Shown piece after piece: positions 11,930-23,164 of a DNA stretch of 64,000 bases. The notes beneath the pieces are model-generated. The model searched no databases and had not been told where the DNA came from. It saw nothing but the letters and a program-made list of their open reading frames with translations. Source of the DNA: Plecoglossus altivelis (Eukaryota; Chordata; Actinopteri; Osmeriformes; Plecoglossidae); the NCBI GenBank assembly GCA_036571765.1, contig BROE01000018.1, positions 12,192,743 to 12,256,742 on the forward strand. The letters run 5' to 3'. A program made the translations under genes and the position numbers. Position 1 is the first letter of the stretch. The number at the start of each line of letters is the position of its first letter.

Positions 11930-11939
11930 ACAATACGTC

Positions 11940-12245
11940 GCTTCGCTTCACTCATCGCATTGGTCCAATCTAAACTCAGGAAAGTTAGCGATATGTTCGA
12001 CAGTTCAAACAGTGCAAAAAGCGTGGAGACAGTATCAACTAACGGCTTAGCATCGCTAGTGTTTGCCTTAACCATGTCCTTCACGACCAACGGGGCAAGC
12101 TGGAAAATGTAACTTTTCCCTAACCCCAAGGGAAGGACGGCCACAACATCATGGCCACCAACAAAACTCTGCACAGACTGGTCTTGTTCCGGCTATAAGT
12201 TCTGGATATTCGGTAGAGTTGTGCAATGGAGCAAATGGCTTTGCT
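11940..12245 (-). pseudogene. RecQ-like helicase N-terminal fragment (copy A)
   Basis: The minus-strand frame reads 'SFVGGHDVVAVLPLGLGKSYIFQLAPLVV' in overview. This has the shape of RecQ family helicase motifs 0 and I: a glutamine shortly before it ('EQDQSVQ'), then G-x-D-V-x-x-x-L-P, then Walker A GLGKS, then 'FQLAP'. Only about 95 codons are present. The DEAH box and all later helicase motifs are absent. The frame runs on into 'KDMVKANTSDAKPLVDTVSTLFALFEL' (shown as two parts in copies B and C). It cannot be a working helicase. Confidence 0.6.
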
Positions 12246-12359
12246 TGCATCTTTTCCCGCCGCCACTACAGGATTACAACTCAAACTAGCGTGCTACATC
12301 AACATCATCATTCTCAGCCATTCCCCCTGTTCGCTGATTGAGCCCACATATATCTGAGT

Positions 12360-12535
12360 GGGCCCTGTGACTTGCTGGCCCCAGTCCAGGGTGTACCCCA
12401 CCTATGGCACAAAGTTACTGGGTTAGGCTCCAGTCACCCGTGACCCCAAATGGGAACAAGCCGCACTGCAATTCCTCCCAGGGATAGGCAAGTAGAAAAT
12501 GTCTGTCTGTCTGTCTGTCTGTCTGTCTGAGTGGA
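12360..12535 (+). repeat. RTE-like retrotransposon 3' tail with TCTG microsatellite
   Basis: The phrases 'gacttgctggccccagtcca' and 'gggttaggctccagtcaccc' recur at 31527-31640. They resemble the abundant fish repeat tail that ends in a tetranucleotide run. Here the run is (GTCT)n at 12501-12529. No coding part is attached. Confidence 0.6.
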
Positions 12536-12664
12536 GAAAACCTAAGCGGGTTTATCGGTTCCAGACCTACTACAGACGTTAAATGGAAATTGAGCGGAAG
12601 TACATAAGAGGGCAATGCCAGGCTACATGTCTTCTGCCTATGTGATAGCAATGTGATATGAGAT

Positions 12665-14515
12665 GATTGAGTGATATCAATAAATCATGTAACTTACACA
12701 TTTACAACGTCTACAATTTTGAGCCTGCTTCCCCTCCTTTAATTGCTAGCGACTGTGTTACTTTTTGCCTGTATTACATATCTGTATTCTTTATATTTTT
12801 GCAAGATTATTGTCTGTCACACGTGTGAAATATGCGGCACTGCTTCTTTTTATGTGAACGTGCGTCTCGAGATTAAAAATACCTGGGTTGAAATAACTAT
12901 TTGTTAACTATCGTTGTGACATAAGTTATACTTAACCGCAGTTCTTAAGCTTAGTGAATCGGGGTGGCTGAAAGTAATCAAGGGCAATTTCATCTTGATT
13001 TGTAGTACAGGCCTCTGGTTTTCACTTTATTTAATCTGATACAATTTGTTGACAGTAATTGGCAAATCACAAAGCAAATGTGGTGAATTTCATCTAAGAT
13101 GCGCCAATATTTATAAAAACCAAGTGAACGTTGGAGACTACAGTCATATCATTAATTTTCGTTTTCATTATGTGCATGATGTGCAGCCAATGTGATTGTT
13201 GATTAGACCTAGACTTCGATGCACGCTCCCGACTGGTTGACAGTATATGTAGGCTTACAGCAAGTTGCCTCGGGGCTTGGAGCATGGCAAGCCACTGTTT
13301 TGTACAAGACCAGACAACAGGAACTGGAACGATGGTAAAGGCGCCATCTTTAAAGAGCCCTTATGTTTGGTCTAATTAAAATGTGTTTGTTTACAATCCA
13401 GTCTCACCTCAGTGCAAAACTCAATTTGATTGCGCTCTTGAAAAATATGTACAAAGACATATGTGAACTGTATTCCCACACATGGGCCTTCAATTAATAC
13501 CACGAATTGCGCAGTGAGATGACAATCCTGAACAAACTGGAATCACATCCCTTGTACCACACTCTGCCTTTTATCAGTATGGTCAGCAGGGGGCGTCAGA
13601 TGATCAGACAGCCAGGTACCAGACAATACTTTCTTTACTGTTTACACTGCTTAATTACAAAATCACCACTCACATTGTCTCGTTTACCGTGTGGCTCTGC
13701 ATGCAGTAATTTGTTTGCTGCAGTCGACCGAAAAATAATTTGACGATAGAGCACAAGGTAAATTGGGTAGTGTAAATTATTATTTGTTATTTTGTTATTA
13801 TATAACTATTATAATTGATATTAATTGTAACTAATTCGTACAAATGTAAGACGTGGGCAAATCAGACGGTCCAGTTGCAATGATTAACGTTACTTCTTAT
13901 AGTTTTCGAGAACATCAGTAGAAATGTATAGCACAGGCAATGCGTTGCGTAGTTTGGCTGGTCATGCAATACGAGTACAGAATGGCATATTGACAGCAAT
14001 ACAGACAGTAGGAGTTCACTGGGTAGAACTGATTTTGTTTTAACCCAGAACAGTTAGTTCACAGATTGGCAGTGTGGAACAATGTGTCAGATGTAGGCGA
14101 TTTAAGGAGGTTGGAGTGTTGCTAGCGCAAGCGCTGAAGTATGAAGTACATGGTAGCTTATGTGCTCGGTATCCCTCATAGATTGTTGTCTACATTTTCT
14201 AACACATGTACGGGTTTGGTTGTATACATATTCATTATATACAACGAATCTTAATGTGCTAAAACGTTTTATTCATTTTTTCTATTTTTACCATGTCCAT
14301 TTCTTTGACAGTTTACGTTCTTCCGCTTTGCCTGTCGGCTGATATCATGAAATATATGAAGGCCTGCTCATATCAGGAATAGACTTGTGTCGTTACCACA
14401 GTGAGCTGTTGCTGCTGCCTGAATTGAATGAAATCACTGTAAACTGCCTTCACATGAAGATCTATTGCTATCTTGAATTCTTTTCTCAATCATACGTAGG
14501 GAGTTGTTCTGAACT
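12665..14515. other. Upstream intergenic sequence, nothing recognised
   Basis: Mostly unique-looking, repeat-poor sequence leading up to the abat promoter. No exon or RNA gene was recognised. Enhancers could lie here but cannot be seen by eye. Confidence 0.4.
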
Positions 14516-14519
14516 CATA

Positions 14520-14650
14520 AGAAGCGCAAACATTGGCCGTCGTTAGGTTGCCCTTCATTACGTCTCCTCCCTTCATTGGACGAGAGAAAGTTGGCCACAT
14601 CCCACCTTACATCAGAGTTCAAATATATATCTATAATTTCAAACATCAGG
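14520..14650 (+). promoter_or_regulatory. abat: Likely abat promoter
   Basis: Two inverted CCAAT boxes (ATTGG at 14532-14536 and 14575-14579) lie upstream of a TATA-like run (TATATAT, 14624-14630). A strong splice donor follows at 14759. A TTACGTCTC segment near 14559 resembles a CRE half-site. The spacing suits a vertebrate RNA polymerase II promoter, but no transcript evidence is available here. Position is inferred from the gene's structure, as the first coding exon has a splice acceptor upstream of its ATG. Confidence 0.4.
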
Positions 14651-14758
14651 AGTACTCATCCAGCGATTTCTGAAAATAGTTAAACGTTTGACTTTCAGAC
14701 ACCGTTTGTACACTAGCTGACACGAGACTCCAGTGGTTGCCTACCGGTGGACGCGTCG
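14651..14758 (+). other. abat: Putative non-coding first exon of abat
   Basis: The first coding exon has a splice acceptor before its ATG, so at least one 5' UTR exon must lie upstream. The best candidate ends at 14758 with the donor TCG|GTAAGT, close to the consensus, about 130 bp after a TATA-like run. The start is only approximate. Other candidate exons within the following 15 kb cannot be excluded. Confidence 0.35.
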
Positions 14759-14759
14759 G

Positions 14760-17700
14760 TAAGTCCGACATACCAATTGTAGAGCTATGTATGATTTATT
14801 ACGTAGTCAACCTTCTATCAACCATGTTAACACCAAAAACAATTTATCCGAGGACCCCTACATGTTTTTAACTGTAAATTAGACATTTGCTTATGTAAAA
14901 TGGCCCTTTATTTAACAGTATCTGTTTTAACGACCATGCGCCACATTTGAGTAAATTAGCTGTGATGTCACTTTAGCAATATGGCAAGTGGTGGTTTAAT
15001 GCATGTTATTAGATGAACACGATTATCGGGCATACTGTTTGTGTTGTATTTGCTGACATATTTGACAAGGTAGATCTAATTGGAACTGCACATTTTACAA
15101 GACATTCACTGCAGTCAATAGTGGGGGATATCTGCGCGATTTAGTAGCTTAGCCAACCGAGTTAACTTGTTTACTTCTTCCGATACGTTTTGTCGTGAGT
15201 AGGCTGCCATGCCATTCGTACGCCTACCTTAAATGCAAAGTTTAAATGTGTTTGTCGATGACACTCGTGTAAACATGTAAGGACAGGCGGAAAAGGTGAA
15301 AACGGGCATTCGTTGTATTACCCAGATACTGCGAAACCGAAGCTTAGACTTTGAGTTAAAGTGAAGTTCACAACGTGTTAGGGACTGGAATGGCGACCAT
15401 ATAAAACGCTATTTAAAACCTACGTTCAAACGATGTGGTTTGTTTGATGCACAAATACATTAGGGCTTCTTACTGTGTTTGTGTTGGAACCAAGAACCTG
15501 CTTTAGATACTTGACTCAAATGTATGCAGGTCACGTTGCTGGACTTTCGATTTCAGAAATGATAAGCTAGTGTAATTGTGATTATCTTCAGTGATGGGTT
15601 GATCTCTCTCCCAGCCAATCTGGAGTCACCAAGTGTAACTAAACATGCATAGCTGAACACGAATAACCTCTTGACTGAATTCTAGAGCTTGTGGCATTCC
15701 ATTTTCTCACTATATTGCATCTTGCACATTTTTGGTACACAATAGTGAACAGTTCTTGACTTGAAGTCAGCAGCCAGTTTCCTCAAGCGTTATGTTGAAA
15801 GTCCCTGTAAAGTACAAATACATAAAGTATAACGTAGAATACCCTACATCTCATAACGACAGTTAATAGCCAACATTTCCAAATGTGTTCACAATGATAC
15901 TCAGTTTGAATAGTTTGGACTGTCCTAATGCATTTTCTCACTTTATTCACAGTGTTGCTATCTGTGTTTTGTTCATCTCATCCTGTGGCCTATCACTGCA
16001 TTGCAAATGAATGAATTGAAATTTAGTAACATCAAGGTTGGTGATTATGCCTAGTCTCTCATTCTTTTTTTCTCTACACTATTTTAGCATTCTGTCTCTT
16101 CACCGGCTGTCTCATGTTTTCTTCCCCCCTCTTTTCTCTCTTAGCCTCACCAATGCTCTGTTGTGAAATGGCTCCAGAGAGGCAGTGTGTTAGTGTTCAT
16201 TGCTCCCACCCCATCCCCCCTCTATAGGCCTGATTATACAATGCTGGCCGTGCTACTGTGAAGGAATATTCAACTCTGACTGTGAGGTCCACCATAGAAC
16301 CAAGTGAGAGTTCTTGATGTTCCTCATGCTCTGCGCTGCAAGTCGGATTTCATTCCTGCTAAGCTGTTTTATCCACATTCAAGATTCGTAATCATCACAT
16401 GTATTCAGTTGTGTTTAAAGGATGTGCACTTGGGGGAAGCTGTTGTGAGCCTTGTCACAAGGTGCCATGAAAATGGTGTTAACTGGTTTAGGATGCAAGG
16501 TTCTCTAGTGCAAGAGGGGTATCCTTCCTTAATCTGTCTTGGGTATCACAATGGTCTTGTGATCTGACAAATCAAACTATAATGATACTATTGCTGTTAT
16601 TTTAATAATTACTTAATGCAATGGTTTTAAATCTGAAATACGCACCTTAATCTGGAAAAATTTAATTTAAAGCCCATTTTTACAAATTTTACATATTTGT
16701 GTGAGAATATTTACTCATCTGCTGGATGGATAGTACATATTCATTCAAATGAAATTTCAACTACTTGAACAATTCAAATAATTGTAATTCAAGATCTTTT
16801 TTATTATCTTAAAAGCTGAACTTGTCAAGGGACAAGGGATTGTCACAATTACTTTCCATAAACTGGGAAAGGTAACATGTACATACTTGTGGAAACTTAG
16901 TAACAGCATGCAGTTTTAATTGATACACAAGGTAAGCCCTAAGGCTCAAAAGGCAAATACAAATGTGTCAATTAGCTTTGACTGTATGCAGGCTACAAGA
17001 CTAGGCCTTGTTGCTCAGATTAACAATGATTTCAACAAGGTTTTAAACATTTGTTGTGATTTTTCAATAAAGGACTTCTTACGCTTTATCATCTAAAACT
17101 GTTAAATTCTGAAAGGGCGTGGATCTTCAGATAAAATCAAATCAGATAATATCATCAGTGTCAACAATGGTCAGTCAAGAAGACGACTTAAAAATGCAAA
17201 ACACTGATCTGTTGTCAGAGCAATGTATCAGATAAAAAGTATATTTATCACTTAGTCATCACAAGGTTCAACCAGTTTTAACACTTGAATGGTTTTACGG
17301 TTTGGTTTATATTTAGACATGCCTCAGAATTAGGACTGTGAGTGAGCTATCTCCTGGCAGCTATTTTCAATAACAAACATATCACCGCCCAATCTGCGAC
17401 CCTAAATGCTCAATTTTTCATCTTGGGAAAAAGCTGAATGGTCTTGATGGAGGGCTGTCTGATTACGCTGGCAAATGTCGATTTCCTGTCTCCTCAGATC
17501 TTGTCTTGGTGTGTTTACCTTTTTTACACTTAGAGATGTGCGATATTTTGAGCATAGTGGAGAACATTACTATCAGTATTTGAAAATATCCTATGTGGCT
17601 CAGGGTGAAACAGTAGTAAAATGCACAACTATTGGTGCTATTTTATTTTCTCTAGAATGTCAGGCCCTTAGTAAGTGAATAGCAAGAGGGACAATAGGTT

Positions 17701-20667
17701 CAGCTCAGCATGATAGGGTTAGTGTACATCGCTTCAAATTCCTTACCTTATCAGTTTAAGTAGATGTATAGTAGTGAGAACATAAGGTTTTTCAATACGC
17801 GGTTGATTCAAGTTAATGATAAATTCTTCTAATTATCCTTGCATCTTCTGCAATAGGTTGTTGGTGTTGTAAAAAATGGATAAGACATGGCTGTGACAAA
17901 CTTACTGTTTACATAAAACAACCTGCTCTTGAGCAGGTTTAAGATAAAGGACTTGCTGCTATGACAGCAAGTCCAGGATTAAGTGTCGAAGAACCGAACA
18001 ATCCAAGATTGTCAACAATCTTATCAGCTCTTCATGTAAAACGGCAAATTGAAGTTACACAAGCCATAAAAGATTGAGACGTTTTACACAAACTCTTGTC
18101 AGGATTCCTTTCATGAACTGAACAGATGCATTGTCAGCATTACGTTAAGATTCCAAGGTTGGGTCTGTGTTTGGACACACTGCCCGTCTTCCTATCTGCC
18201 AAATATCTCTGACATCCAGTTATCCAAGTGGAGACAGCATGCACGATTACTTTGTAATTTATACATTTTTGTATGTCAATCAGGCATTATATTGTATAAT
18301 TAGTAATGTATTTAACCATTCAATTATTTATTAGGTTAGTTAATTTGACCCCTTTAGTTCTCTGTATGCACCTTTTCTCATTGTGTTACCTTTTTAATAG
18401 ACTCCTTGGAGCTAGAAATCCATCCGATCGAGAGACAAATACTCATTTGTTATAACTTATTACAGTCTTTAAAACGCAAATCAATTTATAACGTGTTTTT
18501 AAATTGATTGCATGTTTTTTGGATTTTGTTATGTCTCCCAGTGTTCAAATAAACCAACCAATAAAATTATAGATTGATCTTTTTGTCAGTGGCAAATGTA
18601 CGTAATAAAATCAGCAGGGTAACAAATGTTTTTTCCCTTACTTTGAGATCATTGATTTCTCTGTAGCTGGTGAAGAGGGTCTAATTTGCATCTTAGATTT
18701 TGTATTCTATCTTAATTCCATTCCAAATAGCCAGGATGTCAGTGCCTGGCACAGAGAAAGTGTTATCTATAGGTAGGCTGTCATGAACTTTGTTGCAACA
18801 CCACAACAAATCCTGCCAGTTGCAACCTAGTACGGAAATTGTCCTGCCAACATTCAGTTTTGGACACTGCGGTCAGTCCCAGCAAATGTTTACAATGCTA
18901 CTGTGGTGTTTCTTCCTCTTGTCACCTTGGCAACAGCAGGCAGATATTGTTTTGCTTCAAAGGCCTGACCCCTATTTTTTTCCTCTTTTTGAATGTTTGG
19001 TGCTTACCTTTTACTCACTTACCCTCTCTCGATTTGTTCTCTCTTGCTTCATACAGTATTCCACTGCCATGAATTTTTCTTTCTGCTGCAATCTCTCAAT
19101 TCTCGCACAGCCCCTCATTCTATTTAGTGATGGATGTTTTCCTTCTCTCAAATGCTCCCTCGCTGTGCCGGTCCAAAACTGGGTGTTGCGGCGAGAGGTT
19201 GTTAACCTTATGCATGTCTACTATGAGGGTTGTAGTCCTAAACAGTCTTTGAAAGGGCTAAAACTGTACATAGCCAGTGAGTCCTTACTGCACCACTGTA
19301 TAAATGTGCCATTGTCTACCCTATCAGGGCCATCTTGCTGTACCGTCTGGTCCATAGTCTACAAGTTCTTATCGTTGGCGAAATGGAAGGGAACCAGTAT
19401 AGACAAGGAAAGGACACATCTTGGATAGTAATGGGAATGTGGGGAGACTGAGTCTCCTCATAGCTAGTCAAAATGCATAATCATATCCCCATAGCTTCTG
19501 TTGTGGAGTTCCATAACTTCTAATGTCCTAAGACTCTATGTTAACAGAGCAGAAGAGTTGCAGAGTCCTATACTATATAGAAAGGGGGCCTGAGAGGATT
19601 TCTATAACTGTAATGCGGTTTACATTTCTCTCTGTAGAACCATAGTTGGATTATCTTGAAAGCTGTGTGCACGGTACCATAAAGCCTACCTTCCTTTTTC
19701 TCTTATGCTAAACCTTTTCTCGGCCTCTACAGAGCATGCTCTTGATGAGGTCTGTTCATAACCACTGATCAGTTAATAAAGAGAACGATTACTTTATTTT
19801 ATACTGTTTATTAAATTCAGAACACTCCAATGTTTGATCTATACCCTGCCATATTAAGTTGATAAGAACATAGCCAAGGTTCTTGTATGTCCAGGAAATA
19901 AATATGCCTATCTATGCATTATGTTGCTTGTCTCATAATTATAATAATAATAACAGATAATTTGACATGATGCTGTTTGCTTATGCTTACAAAGCCATAA
20001 GATAGTTCTTTGTATGGTGTTATTAGGAAATGCTTGTGATACTAGTGTTGGTCAGAGGTCACAATATTACCAAAAAGTATAATAATAATTTCTGAAATAT
20101 TGTACGTGGAAAATAGGGGGCGCGTCAAAGCCTTCTAAGAGCCCTATCTAAACACCTTAACAAAAGATATCAAGCTTTCAGTGTCCTTTTTCTGTTCTTG
20201 CAAAGGCTATACTAATTGTTACGTCCTCCCATATGTTTATACTATTTAACTTCATTGATTCCCGTATCCATTGTCTTGTTGTCTGAGATGCACAAGTTTT
20301 GTATCAGACACCAGGACCTTTTATAGATCTATAATAAATACATTGATTTTTGTCTTGAACAGGTCATATACGATGTATTCTTTTCTGAAGTACAAGGAAA
20401 TAAAATCGTTGGGATTGGTGAAACATTCTGACACACATGCCACTGATGATATCAGTAACAATTGGATGTTTGCTTTCTGTTTTCTTTACATTTAAAAATA
20501 ATAGATGAGCATAGTGCTGAAGAGATTTAGTCATAATAATATGACCTTGTGGGATGGAGTTGTTGAATAATGCATGTCTGTGCACGTTGTGCTAATGCTG
20601 TGAATTGGAATGGATTTCTCATTGCCAGATGAGTGACTGCATTTTTCTCCAAGCAGTCAATAATCTA

Positions 20668-20670
<3 letters not shown>
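14760..20670 (+). other. abat: abat intron 1, proximal part
   Basis: About 6 kb of AT-rich, mostly unique-looking intronic sequence. The 212-codon open frame at 18790-19428 looks like chance: its composition is unlike a protein and it has no recognised domain. The one clear structural signal is the hairpin cluster at 17920-18088, listed separately. Confidence 0.4.
17920..18088 (+). other. Cluster of four perfect inverted repeats
   Basis: Four perfect stems occur in 170 bp. Stem 1: AACCTGCTC/GAGCAGGTT, 17920-17939, loop of 2. Stem 2: GGACTTGCTG/CAGCAAGTCC, 17949-17974, loop of 6. Stem 3: AAGATTGT/ACAATCTT, 18005-18022, loop of 2. Stem 4: TGTAAAACG/CGTTTTACA, 18035-18088, loop of 36. No coding potential is seen. 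It could be a structured RNA in the intron or the remains of a foldback element. Confidence 0.6.

Positions 20671-20728
<58 letters not shown>
20671..20728. repeat. CA dinucleotide microsatellite
   Basis: An uninterrupted CA run of about 28 units lies in intron 1 of abat. Confidence 0.98.
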
Positions 20729-20729
<1 letters not shown>

Positions 20730-22015
20730 CCCATTGGTCTAGTGTATTACTTCACTGATTAGGGTCCTCTCATGCCTAATCCCTCCCACTATTGAAAAGT
20801 TAAATCTTATATTGATTAAGATTATATCTGCACAAGGAATTTTCCTTGTATAGGCTTGTTGCAAAACAGAAATTATCTCCTAAATCACCCAAGAATGACA
20901 AAATGAGAAATTCACAAATATTTTTCCAAACCCTGCCAAGAAATAGTGTGAATGACAAAGTGAATCCAAGTTTGTTTACTATACTGCACCTTATTAATAA
21001 TTTTGCCTAAAACTGCACTTAGTCCTGAGACTAAAGCCATGTAGCCAAGGTGTTTAGTTAGATGAATCAATTTGTTTCCTGTTTGTGCCTTTGGCCTCAG
21101 TTTGGGCTCTGGTGAAGAGATCCTAGTTCTCTGACAGGTCAATGTTCCTCTGACATCCATGCCAAATGATGTGTTGCATAAGGCTAGAGGTAATTAGCAT
21201 TTTGATCGTTTTTTTGTACTTTGGCAAATGACACATCTCATGGTGATTAAAAAGATTATTTAGTAACTGCTCGTTTAAATAAGTAATCACACAAGGTATG
21301 CATCACACAATCCTTTTGTGTTTTTTGACCTCTGCCTTGATCATGTAGCATTATTGTTGTTCACGTCTTCAAAGTGTGTTATTAACTTTGGATTTATTTG
21401 AAAATTAGCACTAACATGCGATGGACATTTATTGACTCTTTAAATTCCCCTCTCAACCTACCTATTTGGCTTTAGATATTTGGCATGTAGCATCAGAAAC
21501 AATCCCTTTCCCCATCTTACTATATGCCCAGTTCAACCCAGTTTCTCTCTATTCTCTATCTCTACCCCCCTCTCTCCACCAAGACGCAGTCTTGTGTAAC
21601 ACTCTCTCAGAACCAGTTCCATCCAGTTGGGGGAGGAGGTGTTGTCTGGGAAAGTGTGCATGTGTATGTTTCTGAAGGGGAAGGGGTTGGTAGGGGCTGG
21701 AGCTGCTCTATTCAAGACAGTGGCTGCTGTCTGGGTTTTTCCTGCTCCAGCTGCCAGATTACATAAGGGGGTGAGGTGGTGAGAAGAACCCCAGAATCAG
21801 AGCAAAAATGAGATGTAACGAACTCTACCTTGTTAGGAGTGCATACATGTCTCTTGAAAGTAGATGATTGTAAAGGTGAATTTGCTTCTAAATAACAAAA
21901 CTGAAATTCAATGCTTTGTTTCATTTTGATTGTGAATGCCTTTTGTTCATCACATTAGTTGAATAGTAGTAGCCTACCATACCTGTTGGATTATAAAAAG
22001 GGCACCAAAAATATA
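20730..22015. other. Intron 1 sequence, nothing recognised
   Basis: No supported exon, RNA gene or named repeat is seen. Short pyrimidine-rich stretches lie near 21530-21600. Confidence 0.4.
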
Positions 22016-22019
22016 AATC

Positions 22020-23130
22020 AAACTTTATTTATAGAGCTCTTTAAAACAACCGAGGGCTTGGGTAAAGCCCAAGGGATTTACAGAATAATAAATATACAAT
22101 CAATAGCCAAACTCATTCAAGACATAAAACGCAAATACCTATACATAAAATAAAGCACATAAAATACAAATAAAACAAATTAAGAACCAAATGTTGAAAA
22201 CCAAAGAGGGAAAAAGTGGGTTTTTAGGAGCGACTTAAAAGAAGACAATGAAGAGGACTGGCTAATGGGCAGAGGCAGCTCATTCTACAGTTTAGCAGCT
22301 GCCACAGCAAAGGCATGGCCCCCGCTGAGCTTTTGTTTTGTTTTGGGTACATTCACAATATAACAGCTCAGAAATGTAGAGGGAAAGACCATTTAGAGAT
22401 CTAAAAACAAATACGATCAATTTTTTTTATGGATCCCAAAATGTGTGGGCAGCCAGTGAAGAGAGGCTAAAATATGAGAAATGTGACCGTATTTGTGTGT
22501 TCCAATTAACAGACGTGCTGAAGAGTTGTAGCCATCTGCAGCCAAGCAACAGAAGACCCACTGACCCTCACATACAGTGCGTTAGAGTAATACAGCTGGG
22601 TGGTGACAAACACGTGGATTACTGACTCAGTGTTGCCTAGAAAGAAATTGCTTTATTTTGGCCAGCTGCCTCAATTGTAAAAAGCTTGATTTAACAACTG
22701 CCCTGATATGACTGTTAAGCTTAAGGTCAGCGTTGATTTAAAACCCTATGTTAGTAATAGTTTGGTTGTTGTACTGGGACAAGGCCCCTAAATATACATA
22801 AGGGGCCCAAACGGTGCCACCAAAAACTGTCACCAGAGGAGGACTCAATCACCACAGCTGACGCAGAAAGTCCGACCTTTCAAGTTGGACCAAAACCATT
22901 CTTGTGCTATGCCCTCGATGCCCACCCACTGCTTTAAACGTGATATCAGGATTTCCACAGTGTCAAACGCAGTAGTTAAATCAAGAAATGCGAGAATAAT
23001 ATCATCACTGGAGTCAGTAGCTAAAAAGACATATTAAAAACCTTTAAAAGAACAGATTCTGTGCTGTGCAAAGTTTTAAAACCAGACTGTAAAATGTTCA
23101 AGGATTGATTCAAAGGTTGTTTGGATGATG
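22020..23130 (-). repeat. Probable interspersed repeat, class uncertain
   Basis: The start (aaactttatttatagagctc, 22019-22038) and the phrases 'aggcagctcattctacagtt' and 'gccacagcaaaggcatggcc' look like the reverse complement of a non-LTR element's 3' region. I recall similar wording from many fish genomes. No reverse-transcriptase block is readable. The left and right limits are approximate. Confidence 0.35.
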
Positions 23131-23164
23131 GGCCAACATTTGCCAGATCTACTAGATCACGGAC

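Larger units (their letters stand above)
10889..12358 (-). mobile_element. RecQ-bearing repeat, copy A
   Basis: Read on the minus strand, this copy matches copy B (26.9-28.3 kb) over most of its length. It begins with a 'cagatatatgtgggctcaatcag'-like start near 12355, then the helicase-like coding piece, then a 'gatgtcttaaataagagaac' block near 11340, an 'acattccaagtagg' block near 11115 and a 'ggagttttagaagg' block near 10975. A SINE (11612-11929) and an RTE-like tail (from about 12360) interrupt or bound it, and a LINE truncates its far end at 10888. The family is unclassified. Confidence 0.65.

Noticed and set aside
12501..12529. A CRISPR-like array
   Set aside because: It is a simple GTCT microsatellite at the end of a retrotransposon tail; there are no spacers.
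18790..19428. A 212-codon open frame in abat intron 1
   Set aside because: It has no recognised domain, an odd composition (Cys, Leu, Phe and Ser rich) and no splice or promoter context. A frame of this size can occur by chance in a 64-kb window.
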